Of a DNA stretch of 41,661 nucleotides, positions 30,630 through 39,316 are shown in pieces. Positions within the stretch are counted from its first letter, which is position 1; every line of letters starts with the position of its first letter. A program made the position numbers and the translations under genes. The notes beneath the pieces were generated by a model. It ran no database searches, was not told the DNA's origin, and was given only the letters and a program-made list of their open reading frames with translations. This DNA is from a virus. Location of the stretch: the IMG/VR virus record IMGVR_UViG_3300047312_000054, positions 1-41,661 of that record; one strand, given 5' to 3'.

Positions 30630-33385
30630 AAAAACTACTTACCCTGATCCTCCTTCTCGTTCCGGCACTGGCCTTCGCGCAGGGCTCGCCGGTCAATTCA
30701 GTCAGCCTCAAGCCGGTCTGCTTCGCGCAACTGACCATCAAGCCCTCACAAGCCGATGGGACGGTCGCCTTTTGCAAGAACTGCACGCAGACCACCACTT
30801 GCGCGAGCAGCGGGCCTTGCCTCGGCGGGAGCACCGGCGCGCTGGCGCTTCGTCTCAATGGCGCATGGAACTGCAATAGCGGCGCGGGCGGCTCTTCGAG
30901 CGTCACCGGCCTGACCAATCCGCTTATCGCGGACGTCGCGGGCAATACTCATGCCGTCGATAACGTCAGCCTGACCAACTCCAACATCACCAATTCGAGC
31001 GTCAATAACGTCATCAACGTGATGGCGAAGCCCTATCTCGCGAAGGGCGACGGCTCGACGGATGACTACAACGCGATCCAACAAGCTATCTGGGATGCGA
31101 CCACAGGAGGCGTGCCCTTCGGCACCTGCAATGTAACGCCGCCCGCCAATAAGAGCGTCTATTTGCCGAAACCTTCGGTCTGTTACGCGCATTCCAAGCC
31201 GATTCGGATCACTTGCGGCGGTCTCGTGTTTGGGGGCGACCAAGGGGCAGATCCGGCGCTCTGTAATCTCGACTACAACGGTATCGCGATGGTAGAGGCC
31301 CCCACCGGCACTGGCACCCTGACCTACGGTAGTTCGCTGGTCACGGGGCCGGGCAATTCACTGGTATCAGCGCCGGGGCCGATTCAGTCGTTTGATATGA
31401 ATTTCGTGCTCAACGGCACCAAAGGCGGGTTTAATCTCAACAGTTTAATAACGAGCACGACCGGCTTTAATATCGCGTTCTTTATGAAGGCGACCGGGAG
31501 TGGCGGCCAGATTCTAGGCTCGCATCAAGCGTATCCGGGAAGCGGCAATGGTGCCTTTTCCTTCAATTATGATGGCTCGAACCAAGTCACGGCAACCGTC
31601 AACACCGTCACTGGCGGACTGATCACTTTCGCTCATTGTCCAGCGCAGACGCTCAATAACGTGTACGAACTCGAGATGGATTGGGATAAGACCACCTATC
31701 GCGTGTGGCAAGGCGTGCCGGGGGGTACGGCGGTCCTGTGCGACTCGTCGGCATCCGCCCATCCAATGACGCAGGGCATCTTCGAGGAAGCGATCCTGCC
31801 AGACGGGGGTCCGCACCAATTTTGGCCGGACGGCAGCTCTAATACGCAAAACGCTTTCAACGGATTTCTCGACTCAGTACGTTTTAATATCGGTAGCGTT
31901 CACACTGCGGCCTACACCGTGCCGACAACTAAATGGCCCGAATGCGTTATCGGCGGTCCCGGCGGCTGTCTTGACCTTCTGCTATTAAATTTCGAGACGA
32001 CCGGAGTGGGCGTCGACAGCACGCAATATGGCCGAGCCGACGGATGGACGGCGGCCATTTACTTTCCGATCCTTGGCAGCAATGGGGCCCAGGTTGCCAA
32101 CGGATATGTCCACGACCTCAATCTTTGCTCCAATCAATCTAGTTCGACCGACCAACAGAAACTCGTGGACGGCCTCTACGCAGTGAATGCGGTAGGTTCT
32201 ACCTGGAGCAATGTCAGTTGCTTTAGCGTGACGGGCGCGAACTACCAGTCGGGGATGTTCACTGGAGATTTTTTCTCAAAGATTGACGGTTGGAACAGCA
32301 ACGCAGGCCACGTCGCGCTTAACCTCAATTCCGCGTGGAATGACTCGACCATAAACAATACTCGCGTCGACCAGACCGACGGCGCGTGTGTCGTGAATCA
32401 GGGCGGCGGTGGCGCCTACCATCACGACATCGATACTAAATGCACCGATCGCGGCGGCCTGCGCTACGGTCTCATCAGTAACCAGTCATCGGGCGTCTAT
32501 GACGATTTCTACATGGATCAGGAGGCCGCCAACACCGTGATGGTTGCGGCCGCTCTCCTCAACTCCCCGCAAAATACAACGGTCTTTAAGGGAGGTCTGC
32601 TCGCGCCCGGAACCAACGGCGTCCATATCCTCCAAGACAACGGCGGGCAGGGGTCGTTGTTCGAGGGGACCATCTTCCAGACCGTCGGCGCGATGCCGGA
32701 GATCATCGACTTCACCAATGGCGCGCCGGTGAGTCCGACGCTGCTCTCAGCGACGATCAACCCAACGGGCGTGGCCTTCGCGAATGCGGGCTTCCTTAAC
32801 TGGATCAAGCAGCCGGGAATCGACCCCGTTTATAAGTACACCGTAGCCGCTTCGACGGCGCTGATTCTGCCCGCGATCGGCGACTCGAAGCACATCGTCA
32901 CGCTCAACTCGAACGGCGCGACACCGAGCACGCCGCTGGTGCTGCCCGCGGGCATCGCGCAGAGCGGGCCGAACTACCAGAGCCAATTCCTCAAGGCCTA
33001 TGTCTGCTATACCGGCAGCCGCTCGGTCGCCGATGGTGTGACCAACACGACTACCACGATCACGAGTGCGACGGCGGCTTTCACGGCTGCTGATAAAGGG
33101 CGCCCGGTGACGGGCAGCGCGGACATTCCGGCGAATGACTACATCGCCTCGGTGACGAATGGCACCACGGCGGTGCTGAATGCGGCTGCTACCGGCTCTC
33201 ACAGCGGGCAGACCTTCAACCTGAACAATTTTCAGCCGGGTTGGGTCAACGGAGTGGGGAACGCGATCCACGGCTCGCTGCCGACTTCGACGGCGACCGG
33301 GAACGTCTGCGACGTTTACAACTGGGACTATCGCGATCCGGGAAACGTCTTCCTCGACAGCTACACGCTAGGACTGCCCGGATGA
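30626..33385 (+). CDS. Large beta-helix spike-like protein with Sec signal peptide
   Basis: The 919-aa protein from ATG 30626 starts with a textbook signal peptide (MKKLLTL, hydrophobic core, Ala-Phe-Ala cut at about 19). An N-terminal domain with Cys residues follows, then a pectate-lyase-type opening (YLAKGDGSTDDYNAIQQAI, about 137-155), an inserted lectin/LamG-like domain (about 220-420), and a right-handed beta-helix. A C-terminal module (about 800-866) recurs in the protein at 35481. It stands where tail spikes are encoded, after the anchor-domain gene. The fold suggests polysaccharide binding or cleavage; the signal peptide implies export. The ATG at 30608 is a less likely start. Confidence 0.7.
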   Translation: MKKLLTLILLLVPALAFAQGSPVNSVSLKPVCFAQLTIKPSQADGTVAFCKNCTQTTTCASSGPCLGGSTGALALRLNGAWNCNSGAGGSSSVTGLTNPLIADVAGNTHAVDNVSLTNSNITNSSVNNVINVMAKPYLAKGDGSTDDYNAIQQAIWDATTGGVPFGTCNVTPPANKSVYLPKPSVCYAHSKPIRITCGGLVFGGDQGADPALCNLDYNGIAMVEAPTGTGTLTYGSSLVTGPGNSLVSAPGPIQSFDMNFVLNGTKGGFNLNSLITSTTGFNIAFFMKATGSGGQILGSHQAYPGSGNGAFSFNYDGSNQVTATVNTVTGGLITFAHCPAQTLNNVYELEMDWDKTTYRVWQGVPGGTAVLCDSSASAHPMTQGIFEEAILPDGGPHQFWPDGSSNTQNAFNGFLDSVRFNIGSVHTAAYTVPTTKWPECVIGGPGGCLDLLLLNFETTGVGVDSTQYGRADGWTAAIYFPILGSNGAQVANGYVHDLNLCSNQSSSTDQQKLVDGLYAVNAVGSTWSNVSCFSVTGANYQSGMFTGDFFSKIDGWNSNAGHVALNLNSAWNDSTINNTRVDQTDGACVVNQGGGGAYHHDIDTKCTDRGGLRYGLISNQSSGVYDDFYMDQEAANTVMVAAALLNSPQNTTVFKGGLLAPGTNGVHILQDNGGQGSLFEGTIFQTVGAMPEIIDFTNGAPVSPTLLSATINPTGVAFANAGFLNWIKQPGIDPVYKYTVAASTALILPAIGDSKHIVTLNSNGATPSTPLVLPAGIAQSGPNYQSQFLKAYVCYTGSRSVADGVTNTTTTITSATAAFTAADKGRPVTGSADIPANDYIASVTNGTTAVLNAAATGSHSGQTFNLNNFQPGWVNGVGNAIHGSLPTSTATGNVCDVYNWDYRDPGNVFLDSYTLGLPG

Positions 33386-33480
33386 GCAAGCGCGAGGCCT
33401 TCGCGATCCTGATCGCCGTGTTGGTTGACCTGCCGATCCTCTGGCTGTTCCTACACGGCTATCTGGTGGTGACGCCGTGA
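33382..33480 (+). CDS. Very small single-helix membrane protein (32 aa)
   Basis: The frame is joined by ATGA overlap to the previous gene and by GTGA overlap to the next. After a charged Ser-Lys-Arg-Glu start comes one hydrophobic helix (about 5-30) with Pro and Asp in the middle. The double coupling supports translation. It could help export or act at the membrane; no family is known to me. Confidence 0.55.
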   Translation: MSKREAFAILIAVLVDLPILWLFLHGYLVVTP

Positions 33481-35480
33481 AGCACGTAGCCGTCTTCGCG
33501 GTCGCGCTGGCCTTCCTGCTGCTTTGTCTGCCGCACGCGCAGGCTGGCTTGTCCGGCTCGGGCGCGTGCCCGTGTCCGCGCACGGCGACGCCGACGCCTT
33601 CTCCGACTCCCACGGCGCCCACGCCTACCCCTACGCCAACTCCGACTCCTACTCCAAGCGTGACGCCCGCGGCGACCGTGACGCCGCCGACGCCGACTCC
33701 AACACCAACCCCGACGCCCACGCCCAGCCCCACGGCGACGCCAGCACCGACGCCGACCGCGCCGACGCCGACCCCGACGCCAACCCCGACGCCCACGGCT
33801 TCGCCCACTCCTACGGCGACGCCGACGCCCAATGTATCGCTGACGGCGCCAATCGCGGGGAGCACGGTCGCGGGCGCGACGAATATCACCGACACGATCA
33901 GTGGAACGGTCTCATGGGTCAACTGGTACATCGACGGCGGCTATCTCGCGTCATCGCCGCCGTACACCTATCTGTGGAATACGACCACGACTCCGAACGG
34001 CGCGCACACCGTTTCGACCAACGCTTACGCGGTCGGCGGCGCCCTGCTCGGCTCCGCTTCGGCCACGGTGACGGTCTCGAATACGCCGACGCCAACTCCG
34101 GCCCCGACCCCGACGCCGACTCCGACGCCGACCGCCACGCCGACCCCGGTAGCGCTGATTTACGTGGACTCCAATCAGGTCGGCTACAACCGCAACGCAA
34201 CGCCGACCGGCGCCTGCGGCACGGCGGACGGTGGCGCGGGCAGCATCGGCTCGCCGCTCTGCACCCTGACGGCGGCCATGAACAAGCAGGCCAGCCTCGC
34301 GGCGGATACGCAGATCCTGCTCAAGCGCGGCGATACCTGGTCGCAAGAGCAGTTCACGATCACCAAACTCCAAGGCACTTCCGGCCATCCGATCATCATC
34401 GGGAACTACAGCACGGGCGCGCTGCCGATCCTCGATGAGAACGGCGTGCAGCAATTCTGCATCGTCGCGCACGGAACGACCGCGAAATATATCACCATCG
34501 ACGGGATCGAGTGTCGCAACGCGACCTTGATGGGAATCAGCTTCCAGACCACGGCGGGCGGAATGCCGGGGATCATCGTCAGGAACTCGATCGTCCATAA
34601 CACCGGACCGGGCGCTTATATCGGCGCGACCCAAGGGCCGATCTCATCGAGCGATACGCATTGCACCAACACTCCGGTTAAGGCGGGACCGTGCGACGAT
34701 CGCGGCTACAATAACCAGCTCGACGGCGAGGACTTCTCCTCGGGCACGGGCGCGGACGGCTTCCAGTTCCTCAAGGACATGGTTTACAACTGCGGCGGTC
34801 ATAACTGCCTGCAGGTGCATTATGATGGCGGTGGTCCTGTGGTGCAGGGGAACGTGGTCGGCCCCGGCTGCGTCCACAACTGCATCGATATGAAGGGGCC
34901 AGTCGGCGGCCTCGTCGATTCAAACGTCATCACCACGGGCGCGACCTCCTGTCCGACCGGAGCTTGCTCTGCGGCCATCTATATCGCGAACAGCTTCAAC
35001 GCCAACTCCGACGCCACGGTAAGCCGGAATGTGACTTACGGGTCGGCGCTCGGGCTCCAGATCTCGTCCGACACGACCTGTACCCACGCGCACTGTTTCC
35101 AGACCACGCGCGTTTACAATGACACCCTGAACGCGGCGATCTATCCCTTCTTTGAGAGCGATTGCGAGGCGCCCGGCTCGGGCTGCGGGCTGAACGAGGA
35201 CTCTACCACGGCGGTTATCAATACCATCCTCGAAGGTCCGGGAGGCGCCAAGGTCAATTCGCTGGTGCATCTCTCCAGCAATCATAACGACTGCGGTGGC
35301 CACATCCCGCGCGGGACTTACTCGAACTTCTCATGCTCGAACACCGGCGATCTGATCAACATCGACCCGCTCTACGTGAACTACGGAGCAAATAATTTCA
35401 ATTTGACGGGCGGTAGTCCGCTACTGAGCGCCGGTGTGCCCAATCTGGTTGGTACAATGACTTCGATAGGAGCTTTCTAA
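33477..35480 (+). CDS. Secreted multidomain beta-helix protein with Thr-Pro linkers
   Basis: The 667-aa protein starts with GTG at 33477. It has a signal peptide (about 1-23), a first Thr-Pro linker (about 36-120), an Ig-like domain (about 120-200; [20 protein letters not shown]), a second shorter Thr-Pro linker (about 202-224) and a right-handed parallel beta-helix from about 230 to the end ([11 protein letters not shown] opening; many Asn/Gly/Cys turns). Cys pairs fit an extracytoplasmic location. The build is that of secreted adhesins or carbohydrate-active proteins, not of usual podoviral spikes. No virion anchor domain is present. Confidence 0.7.
   Translation: MKHVAVFAVALAFLLLCLPHAQAGLSGSGACPCPRTATPTPSPTPTAPTPTPTPTPTPTPSVTPAATVTPPTPTPTPTPTPTPSPTATPAPTPTAPTPTPTPTPTPTASPTPTATPTPNVSLTAPIAGSTVAGATNITDTISGTVSWVNWYIDGGYLASSPPYTYLWNTTTTPNGAHTVSTNAYAVGGALLGSASATVTVSNTPTPTPAPTPTPTPTPTATPTPVALIYVDSNQVGYNRNATPTGACGTADGGAGSIGSPLCTLTAAMNKQASLAADTQILLKRGDTWSQEQFTITKLQGTSGHPIIIGNYSTGALPILDENGVQQFCIVAHGTTAKYITIDGIECRNATLMGISFQTTAGGMPGIIVRNSIVHNTGPGAYIGATQGPISSSDTHCTNTPVKAGPCDDRGYNNQLDGEDFSSGTGADGFQFLKDMVYNCGGHNCLQVHYDGGGPVVQGNVVGPGCVHNCIDMKGPVGGLVDSNVITTGATSCPTGACSAAIYIANSFNANSDATVSRNVTYGSALGLQISSDTTCTHAHCFQTTRVYNDTLNAAIYPFFESDCEAPGSGCGLNEDSTTAVINTILEGPGGAKVNSLVHLSSNHNDCGGHIPRGTYSNFSCSNTGDLINIDPLYVNYGANNFNLTGGSPLLSAGVPNLVGTMTSIGAF
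33585..33835 (+). repeat. Low-complexity repeat coding for the first Thr-Pro linker
   Basis: Short units of the ACN-CCN kind repeat over about 250 bp, and again at about 34085-34150 and in the glycosidase gene at about 180-275. The regular base pattern keeps other frames open too, so the alternative frames over it are not genes. Slippage could change linker length. Confidence 0.7.
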
Positions 35481-37427
35481 ATGCGCGCAAAGAGCCTTGC
35501 GATTCTGTTTCTGGGCCTGCTGGCCTTCGCCGCGCCGAGCTGGGCGCTCGACGGCAAGGGCGGCACGAATAACGCGGCGGGAATCAACAACCTCGTCAAC
35601 TATGTCCTGAACGTAAAGACCGACTATGGGGCCAAGGGCGACGGCACGACGGATGATACCGCCGCGCTGCAAGCGGCGCTCACGGCCTGCGTCGCGCCGT
35701 TCGGCGTGGTCTATCTGCCGACGCCTGCTTCGTCCTACAAGATCACGGCGACCGGCTCCGGCACGGGCGGCGCACTACTGATTCCGACCGGCTGCAAAGT
35801 TTACGGCAACGGCTACAGCACGGTCATCAAGCCGACCGGCACTTGGGTTACGAATAGTCAGTTCCTCCAGCCGGCCAATGGCGCGCAAGGCGTCACGATT
35901 CAAGACCTCGCGATCGACGTAAGCGCGGGGATCACAGTTACCGGCCGCACCTTCGCCGACGGTGTCGAAAACACCACCACGACCCTGACCAGCGCGACGG
36001 CGGCGTTCACTTCGGCGGACGTCGGGATCTCCGTCTCGGGAAATAACATTCCGGCGAACACCACGATCTCATCGGTGACGAATGGCACCACGGTCATCTT
36101 GAGTCAGGCGGAAACCGGCACGGCGAGCGGCGTGACGATCCAGCTAGGCGGCCGCGTCAATGGCGCGATCTTCGGATTTCAGGCGCAAAAGTACCAGGTC
36201 GAACACGTCAAAATTGTCGATAATCTCAATTGGGTAGCGGAAGGGATAGCCTGCGATGGCTGCCAGGATTCGAGCGTCGATGATTCCGAGATGGATAACG
36301 TCTGGGGCACCGGGGCGATCTTCCAGAGCGTCAGCGCGGCGACCAGCCGTGTGCGAATGCACCATAATATCGTGCGCGGAACTCAATTCGGCAACGGCCT
36401 CTACTGCCACGGCGCGGGCAACCAGCCCGTCACCGACTGCATCATCGACGACAACGAGGTTACGAATTTCGCCGATACCGGGATCGAGTGCGGCTCCGAC
36501 GTCGCCAGCTCGATCAATGTCGGCTGTGTCCTCTCGAACAATCGCGTCACCCAGACTGCGGCAGCGTCGGGCAAGGCGGGCGAACTGCTCAAGGACGCGA
36601 TCATCTCGAATATCACCGGCGGCGCGGTGTCGATGTGCGGCGCGGCGTCCGGCGCGATGCTTCTGGGCGTGTGGGCGGCCGACACCAGCGCGATCAACAA
36701 TACGATAACCGGCGTTATCGCGAATCAGACCTGCGCGTCTGGAAATGCGGCCGGGCCGGTTATCTGGCTCGAATCGGCCAGCAGCAGCACCAAGGTTACT
36801 CACACCAATATCGTCGGCGTGATCGCCTCGTCGGCGACGGGCACCACCATCCCGACGTTCTTCTGCTCGCCCTACTGCGAATTTACAAACATCGTCGGTG
36901 GCTCCTTCACTTCGATCGCGTCTGGCGGCGATTACGCGATCAACTTCGACTGCACTTCGGCGAACTGCCCCGGCAACACGGTTGACGGCGCGACCCTGAT
37001 CAGCGGCTTCAATAACGCCTTTTTCACTCACACCACGAACCTGTCTTTTCAAGGAAACCAGCTAAACGGCGCCTTTAACGCGGCGCTGAACGGATCGGGG
37101 AGCGTGTCGCAGCTTGCGGGCGACCTATTCTCGAACAATCTTTATTCGAGCGCGGGCGCGGTGGATTCCTTCTGGAAACCGAGCGTCGCGACGTGCGGCA
37201 CGGGAACCGTGGCGAACGGCTCGAACGATTGGAGCGGGACGGTGACGGCGACCGGCGCGACGGCCTGTACCGTGAACTTCAAATCGACGAAGAACAATGC
37301 GCCGACCTGCACGGTCGTTCCGCAGTCGGGCTCGATTCCAACCGTGGGCGCGCCTTCTACTTCGGGCTTTACCGTGACCGGCCTGACCTCGGGCGCGGCC
37401 TTTATGTATCACTGCGACGGCAACTGA
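35481..37427 (+). CDS. Secreted pectate-lyase-fold protein
   Basis: The 648-aa protein has AGGAG eight bases before its ATG and a clear signal peptide (about 1-23, Ser-Trp-Ala cut). The pectate-lyase-3 opening YGAKGDGTTDDTAALQAAL lies at about 50-68. A module at about 155-222 copies that of the protein at 30626. The rest is a right-handed beta-helix with Asn-ladder turns. Phage depolymerase spikes share this fold, but here export rather than virion anchoring is indicated. Confidence 0.7.
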   Translation: MRAKSLAILFLGLLAFAAPSWALDGKGGTNNAAGINNLVNYVLNVKTDYGAKGDGTTDDTAALQAALTACVAPFGVVYLPTPASSYKITATGSGTGGALLIPTGCKVYGNGYSTVIKPTGTWVTNSQFLQPANGAQGVTIQDLAIDVSAGITVTGRTFADGVENTTTTLTSATAAFTSADVGISVSGNNIPANTTISSVTNGTTVILSQAETGTASGVTIQLGGRVNGAIFGFQAQKYQVEHVKIVDNLNWVAEGIACDGCQDSSVDDSEMDNVWGTGAIFQSVSAATSRVRMHHNIVRGTQFGNGLYCHGAGNQPVTDCIIDDNEVTNFADTGIECGSDVASSINVGCVLSNNRVTQTAAASGKAGELLKDAIISNITGGAVSMCGAASGAMLLGVWAADTSAINNTITGVIANQTCASGNAAGPVIWLESASSSTKVTHTNIVGVIASSATGTTIPTFFCSPYCEFTNIVGGSFTSIASGGDYAINFDCTSANCPGNTVDGATLISGFNNAFFTHTTNLSFQGNQLNGAFNAALNGSGSVSQLAGDLFSNNLYSSAGAVDSFWKPSVATCGTGTVANGSNDWSGTVTATGATACTVNFKSTKNNAPTCTVVPQSGSIPTVGAPSTSGFTVTGLTSGAAFMYHCDGN

Positions 37428-37451
37428 TCTGCTGACTGGCAGTTAGCAGAT
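37427..37451. terminator. Hairpin after the spike-like genes
   Basis: ATCTGCTGAC can pair with GTTAGCAGAT around a five-base loop: ten base pairs including one G-T. It starts at the last base of the stop codon. Only a weak T-rich stretch follows, so it may act as an mRNA end or processing site before the lysis genes. Confidence 0.45.
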
Positions 37452-37481
37452 AGTGACACTTTATGAGCAAAAGGGTGTATA

Positions 37482-37835
37482 ATGACAAGCGGGATAATGA
37501 AGGTGCTGAATGACGCGCGAGTCGATTTGCAGCTAGGGCTAGTCGGCCTGCTCGTCATCATCGGCCTGGTAGCCGGGACGCTGTGGTTTGTCGTGCAGAA
37601 TGCGCCCTTCGAGTCCAAGGCGAGCGCCGAGACCGACCGCAAGCTGCAGGCGCAGCTCAATGTTCAGCTCACTGAAACCCTGAAGAACGTATCGGTCACT
37701 GAGCTTGACCTGCAGCAACGCATCTCGGACCTGCAGGACGACGAAATCCAGATCCAGCAATGGCTCATGGATAACCAGACGGCGACGCACCCTTATGTGC
37801 CGCGCGATCACAAGGGAATGCAGCAGCATCGATGA
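37482..37835 (+). CDS. Inner-membrane coiled-coil protein, spanin-like
   Basis: The 117-aa protein has an N-terminal transmembrane helix (about 17-38) followed by a periplasmic coiled coil (about 48-95). This is the topology of an inner-membrane spanin, which with an outer-membrane lipoprotein fuses the membranes at lysis. It precedes the endolysin, and a lipoprotein gene lies downstream at 38946. AAGGG stands about seven bases before the ATG. Assignment as a spanin is inference. Confidence 0.55.
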   Translation: MTSGIMKVLNDARVDLQLGLVGLLVIIGLVAGTLWFVVQNAPFESKASAETDRKLQAQLNVQLTETLKNVSVTELDLQQRISDLQDDEIQIQQWLMDNQTATHPYVPRDHKGMQQHR

Positions 37836-37921
37836 CGGCGGAGCGAGCGAGCGCGGCGACTTATATTCTCTGGTTGTGGACGTGGGGAGGCGGACTCAGA
37901 TGGGATTCAGTAAAGCGTTAG
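37832..37921 (+). CDS. Possible tiny Trp-rich membrane peptide (29 aa)
   Basis: An ATG overlapping the previous TGA opens a 29-codon frame ending inside the endolysin gene. The product has a hydrophobic Trp-rich middle (YILWLWTW) and basic end. It might be a lysis-related peptide or only serve to couple translation of the endolysin. The evidence is the ATGA overlap and composition. Confidence 0.35.
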   Translation: MTAERASAATYILWLWTWGGGLRWDSVKR

Positions 37922-38391
37922 TCCTGCTCAAGAAGCTCGAAGGCGGCTTCGTCAACAATCCGCACGATCCGGGCGGCGAAACCATGATGGGCGTGCGTAA
38001 GGATTTGTACCTCAAGGCGAATCCGGGCGCGCCGTGGCCCCCCAGCGAAGGCGACATCGCCAACTACTACAAGGCGCAGTATTGGGACGCCTTCCATTGC
38101 GGCGACCTGCCGGAGCCCGCCGATTCCATCTTCTTCCAATTCGTAGTGAGCAGCGAGCGCGGCTCCGTCGAAGCGCTGCAATGTATCGTGGGCGTGCTTC
38201 CTGATGGCGAGATAGGCCCCTCAACTCTGGCGGCGGTGAAGGCCTACGGGAGCAAAGACGTGGCAGATGCGCTGCTACTCGCCCAGCGAGTCTTTTATGT
38301 CGCGAAGCATTCCGCGGGCGATTACTACTTTCACGGCTTACAGGCGCGCGTTCAGCGAGTCGCGGATGCGTGGGGAGCGGGGCTGATATGA
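37900..38391 (+). CDS. Endolysin, GH108 N-acetylmuramidase
   Basis: The 163-aa protein starts at ATG 37900 with GGGGAGG nine bases upstream. The phrase LEGGFVNNPHDPGGETMMGV carries the GH108 catalytic Glu14 and the following Asp-Pro-Gly-Gly. A C-terminal part with DGEIGPSTLAAV is the peptidoglycan-binding segment common in this family. It cleaves the glycan strands of peptidoglycan. No signal peptide, so it needs a holin. Confidence 0.88.
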   Translation: MGFSKALVLLKKLEGGFVNNPHDPGGETMMGVRKDLYLKANPGAPWPPSEGDIANYYKAQYWDAFHCGDLPEPADSIFFQFVVSSERGSVEALQCIVGVLPDGEIGPSTLAAVKAYGSKDVADALLLAQRVFYVAKHSAGDYYFHGLQARVQRVADAWGAGLI

Positions 38392-38621
38392 ACGACGAAA
38401 AGCCGGAGAAGCGGCCTAGCTGCGGTTATCGCGAGCGGGTCAAGCCGGATGGCCCGAAGCAGCCGTGCGGCTCCGAGGAGCGCCTGTACCAGGTCTCAGG
38501 GCATGGCGTCTGGGGTCGCCCGAAAGAAACGCCCGTCTGCGCGAAGCACATCGAGAAGGCTTACAAGGAATGGAACGTCGATAGCTATCGGCCCTTGGAG
38601 CCGACGAGTCACAAGCCGTGA
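38388..38621 (+). CDS. Small hydrophilic protein in the lysis block
   Basis: The 77-aa protein from ATG 38388 overlaps the endolysin stop (ATGA). It is basic, with three or four Cys and a His near the middle (Cys-x3-Arg, Cys-Gly-Ser-Glu, Cys-Ala-Lys-His), so it may bind zinc. No family recognised. Confidence 0.55.
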   Translation: MNDEKPEKRPSCGYRERVKPDGPKQPCGSEERLYQVSGHGVWGRPKETPVCAKHIEKAYKEWNVDSYRPLEPTSHKP

Positions 38622-38803
38622 ACGAAGCGAAATCCATCTTCAGGTCCAAAACGTTCCTTTTCAACGCTGCGTCGATCGGACTCCTCTGGGCGCAGTGGGC
38701 GATGGGCCGTCAGATCATCGCGCCGGATACCCAGCTACTGGTAACGGGCGCGCTTAACCTCATGCTGCGCTATGTGACGACGCAGCCGGTAAAGGTGCCG
38801 TGA
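38618..38803 (+). CDS. Holin-like small membrane protein
   Basis: The 61-aa protein starts with GTG at 38618. Two hydrophobic segments (about 12-30 and 39-51) and an ending NLMLRYVTTQPV resemble small phage membrane proteins placed next to endolysins. It is the best holin candidate. The second helix is short. Confidence 0.6.
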   Translation: MNEAKSIFRSKTFLFNAASIGLLWAQWAMGRQIIAPDTQLLVTGALNLMLRYVTTQPVKVP

Positions 38804-38949
38804 TGACCGAAGAATCGGCCCGCAAACTGGAAGACGGTTACAAGCGCCTTGGTGTGGAGTTTTTCGAGCGCATGGCAGACCAGCGCCGTTACAACGGCGT
38901 GTTCGACTTGGACGAGATAATCGCAAAGGCCGCGGAGGAAAAAGAATGA
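38803..38949 (+). CDS. Small acidic protein (48 aa)
   Basis: The frame starts at ATG 38803 overlapping the previous TGA and ends four bases into the lipoprotein gene. The product is a charged helix (EESARKLEDGYKRLGVEFFERM) with a Glu-Lys-rich end. Coupling on both sides is the main evidence. Function unknown. Confidence 0.55.
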   Translation: MTEESARKLEDGYKRLGVEFFERMADQRRYNGVFDLDEIIAKAAEEKE

Positions 38950-39293
38950 AACGAATCGCAATCGCACTAATCGCGCTCGCGCTCGCAGGCTGCGCCAACA
39001 TGGGCGGGATGCAGCCGGGACTCCAAGGGCTCCCGAACGTCCCGAATGTAGGAATGTCGGAGCTGACGCTGACCGCGCCGTGCCCTGCCGTCCAAGGACA
39101 GGCGCCGGCCAGCGCGGTCTATCGCGCGCCGTTCGGCGGCTCTACCGGCTCGGTCTCGGCGACCTGCCAGCCGACGCAGGACGGCAAGGGCGTTACCGTG
39201 AGCGTGACGAACGGATGGGACCCGATCGCCGTGATGCAACAGATGACGGCGCTGGGCGTCGGCGTGGCAGGCAAGGTCGCGGCGGCGAGCTAG
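38946..39293 (+). CDS. Lipoprotein, possible outer-membrane spanin partner
   Basis: The 115-aa protein has a signal sequence ending in the lipobox Leu-Ala-Gly-Cys (Cys16) and a mature part without charged retention signal at +2 (Ala). Two further Cys occur later. The mature part is Gly/Pro/Val-rich. Lipoproteins at the end of a lysis block often are outer-membrane spanins; this one is longer than usual for that, so another surface role is possible. Confidence 0.6.
   Translation: MKRIAIALIALALAGCANMGGMQPGLQGLPNVPNVGMSELTLTAPCPAVQGQAPASAVYRAPFGGSTGSVSATCQPTQDGKGVTVSVTNGWDPIAVMQQMTALGVGVAGKVAAAS
39273..39292 (+). repeat. Left 20-bp direct repeat of the glycosidase cassette
   Basis: AAGGTCGCGGCGGCGAGCTA, matched with one mismatch at 40875-40894 and 1600-1619. 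It encodes the end of the lipoprotein. Confidence 0.6.
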
Positions 39294-39316
39294 CCGACGC
39301 GCCATTCCACTCAATT

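Noticed and set aside
33524-34438. 304-aa plus-strand frame in another phase over the Thr-Pro linker
   Set aside because: The repeat keeps all phases open; the product is Asp/Ala/Arg low complexity and has no start site.
37478-37483. Perfect TATAAT before the lysis genes as a promoter
   Set aside because: It overlaps the ATG of the spanin-like gene and the -35 match (TGACAC at 18 bp) is poor; an AAGGG ribosome site fits the ATG, so the match is probably chance.
39080-39316. N-terminal extension of the glycosidase to 591 aa
   Set aside because: The extension overlaps the lipoprotein gene and would bury the signal peptide.
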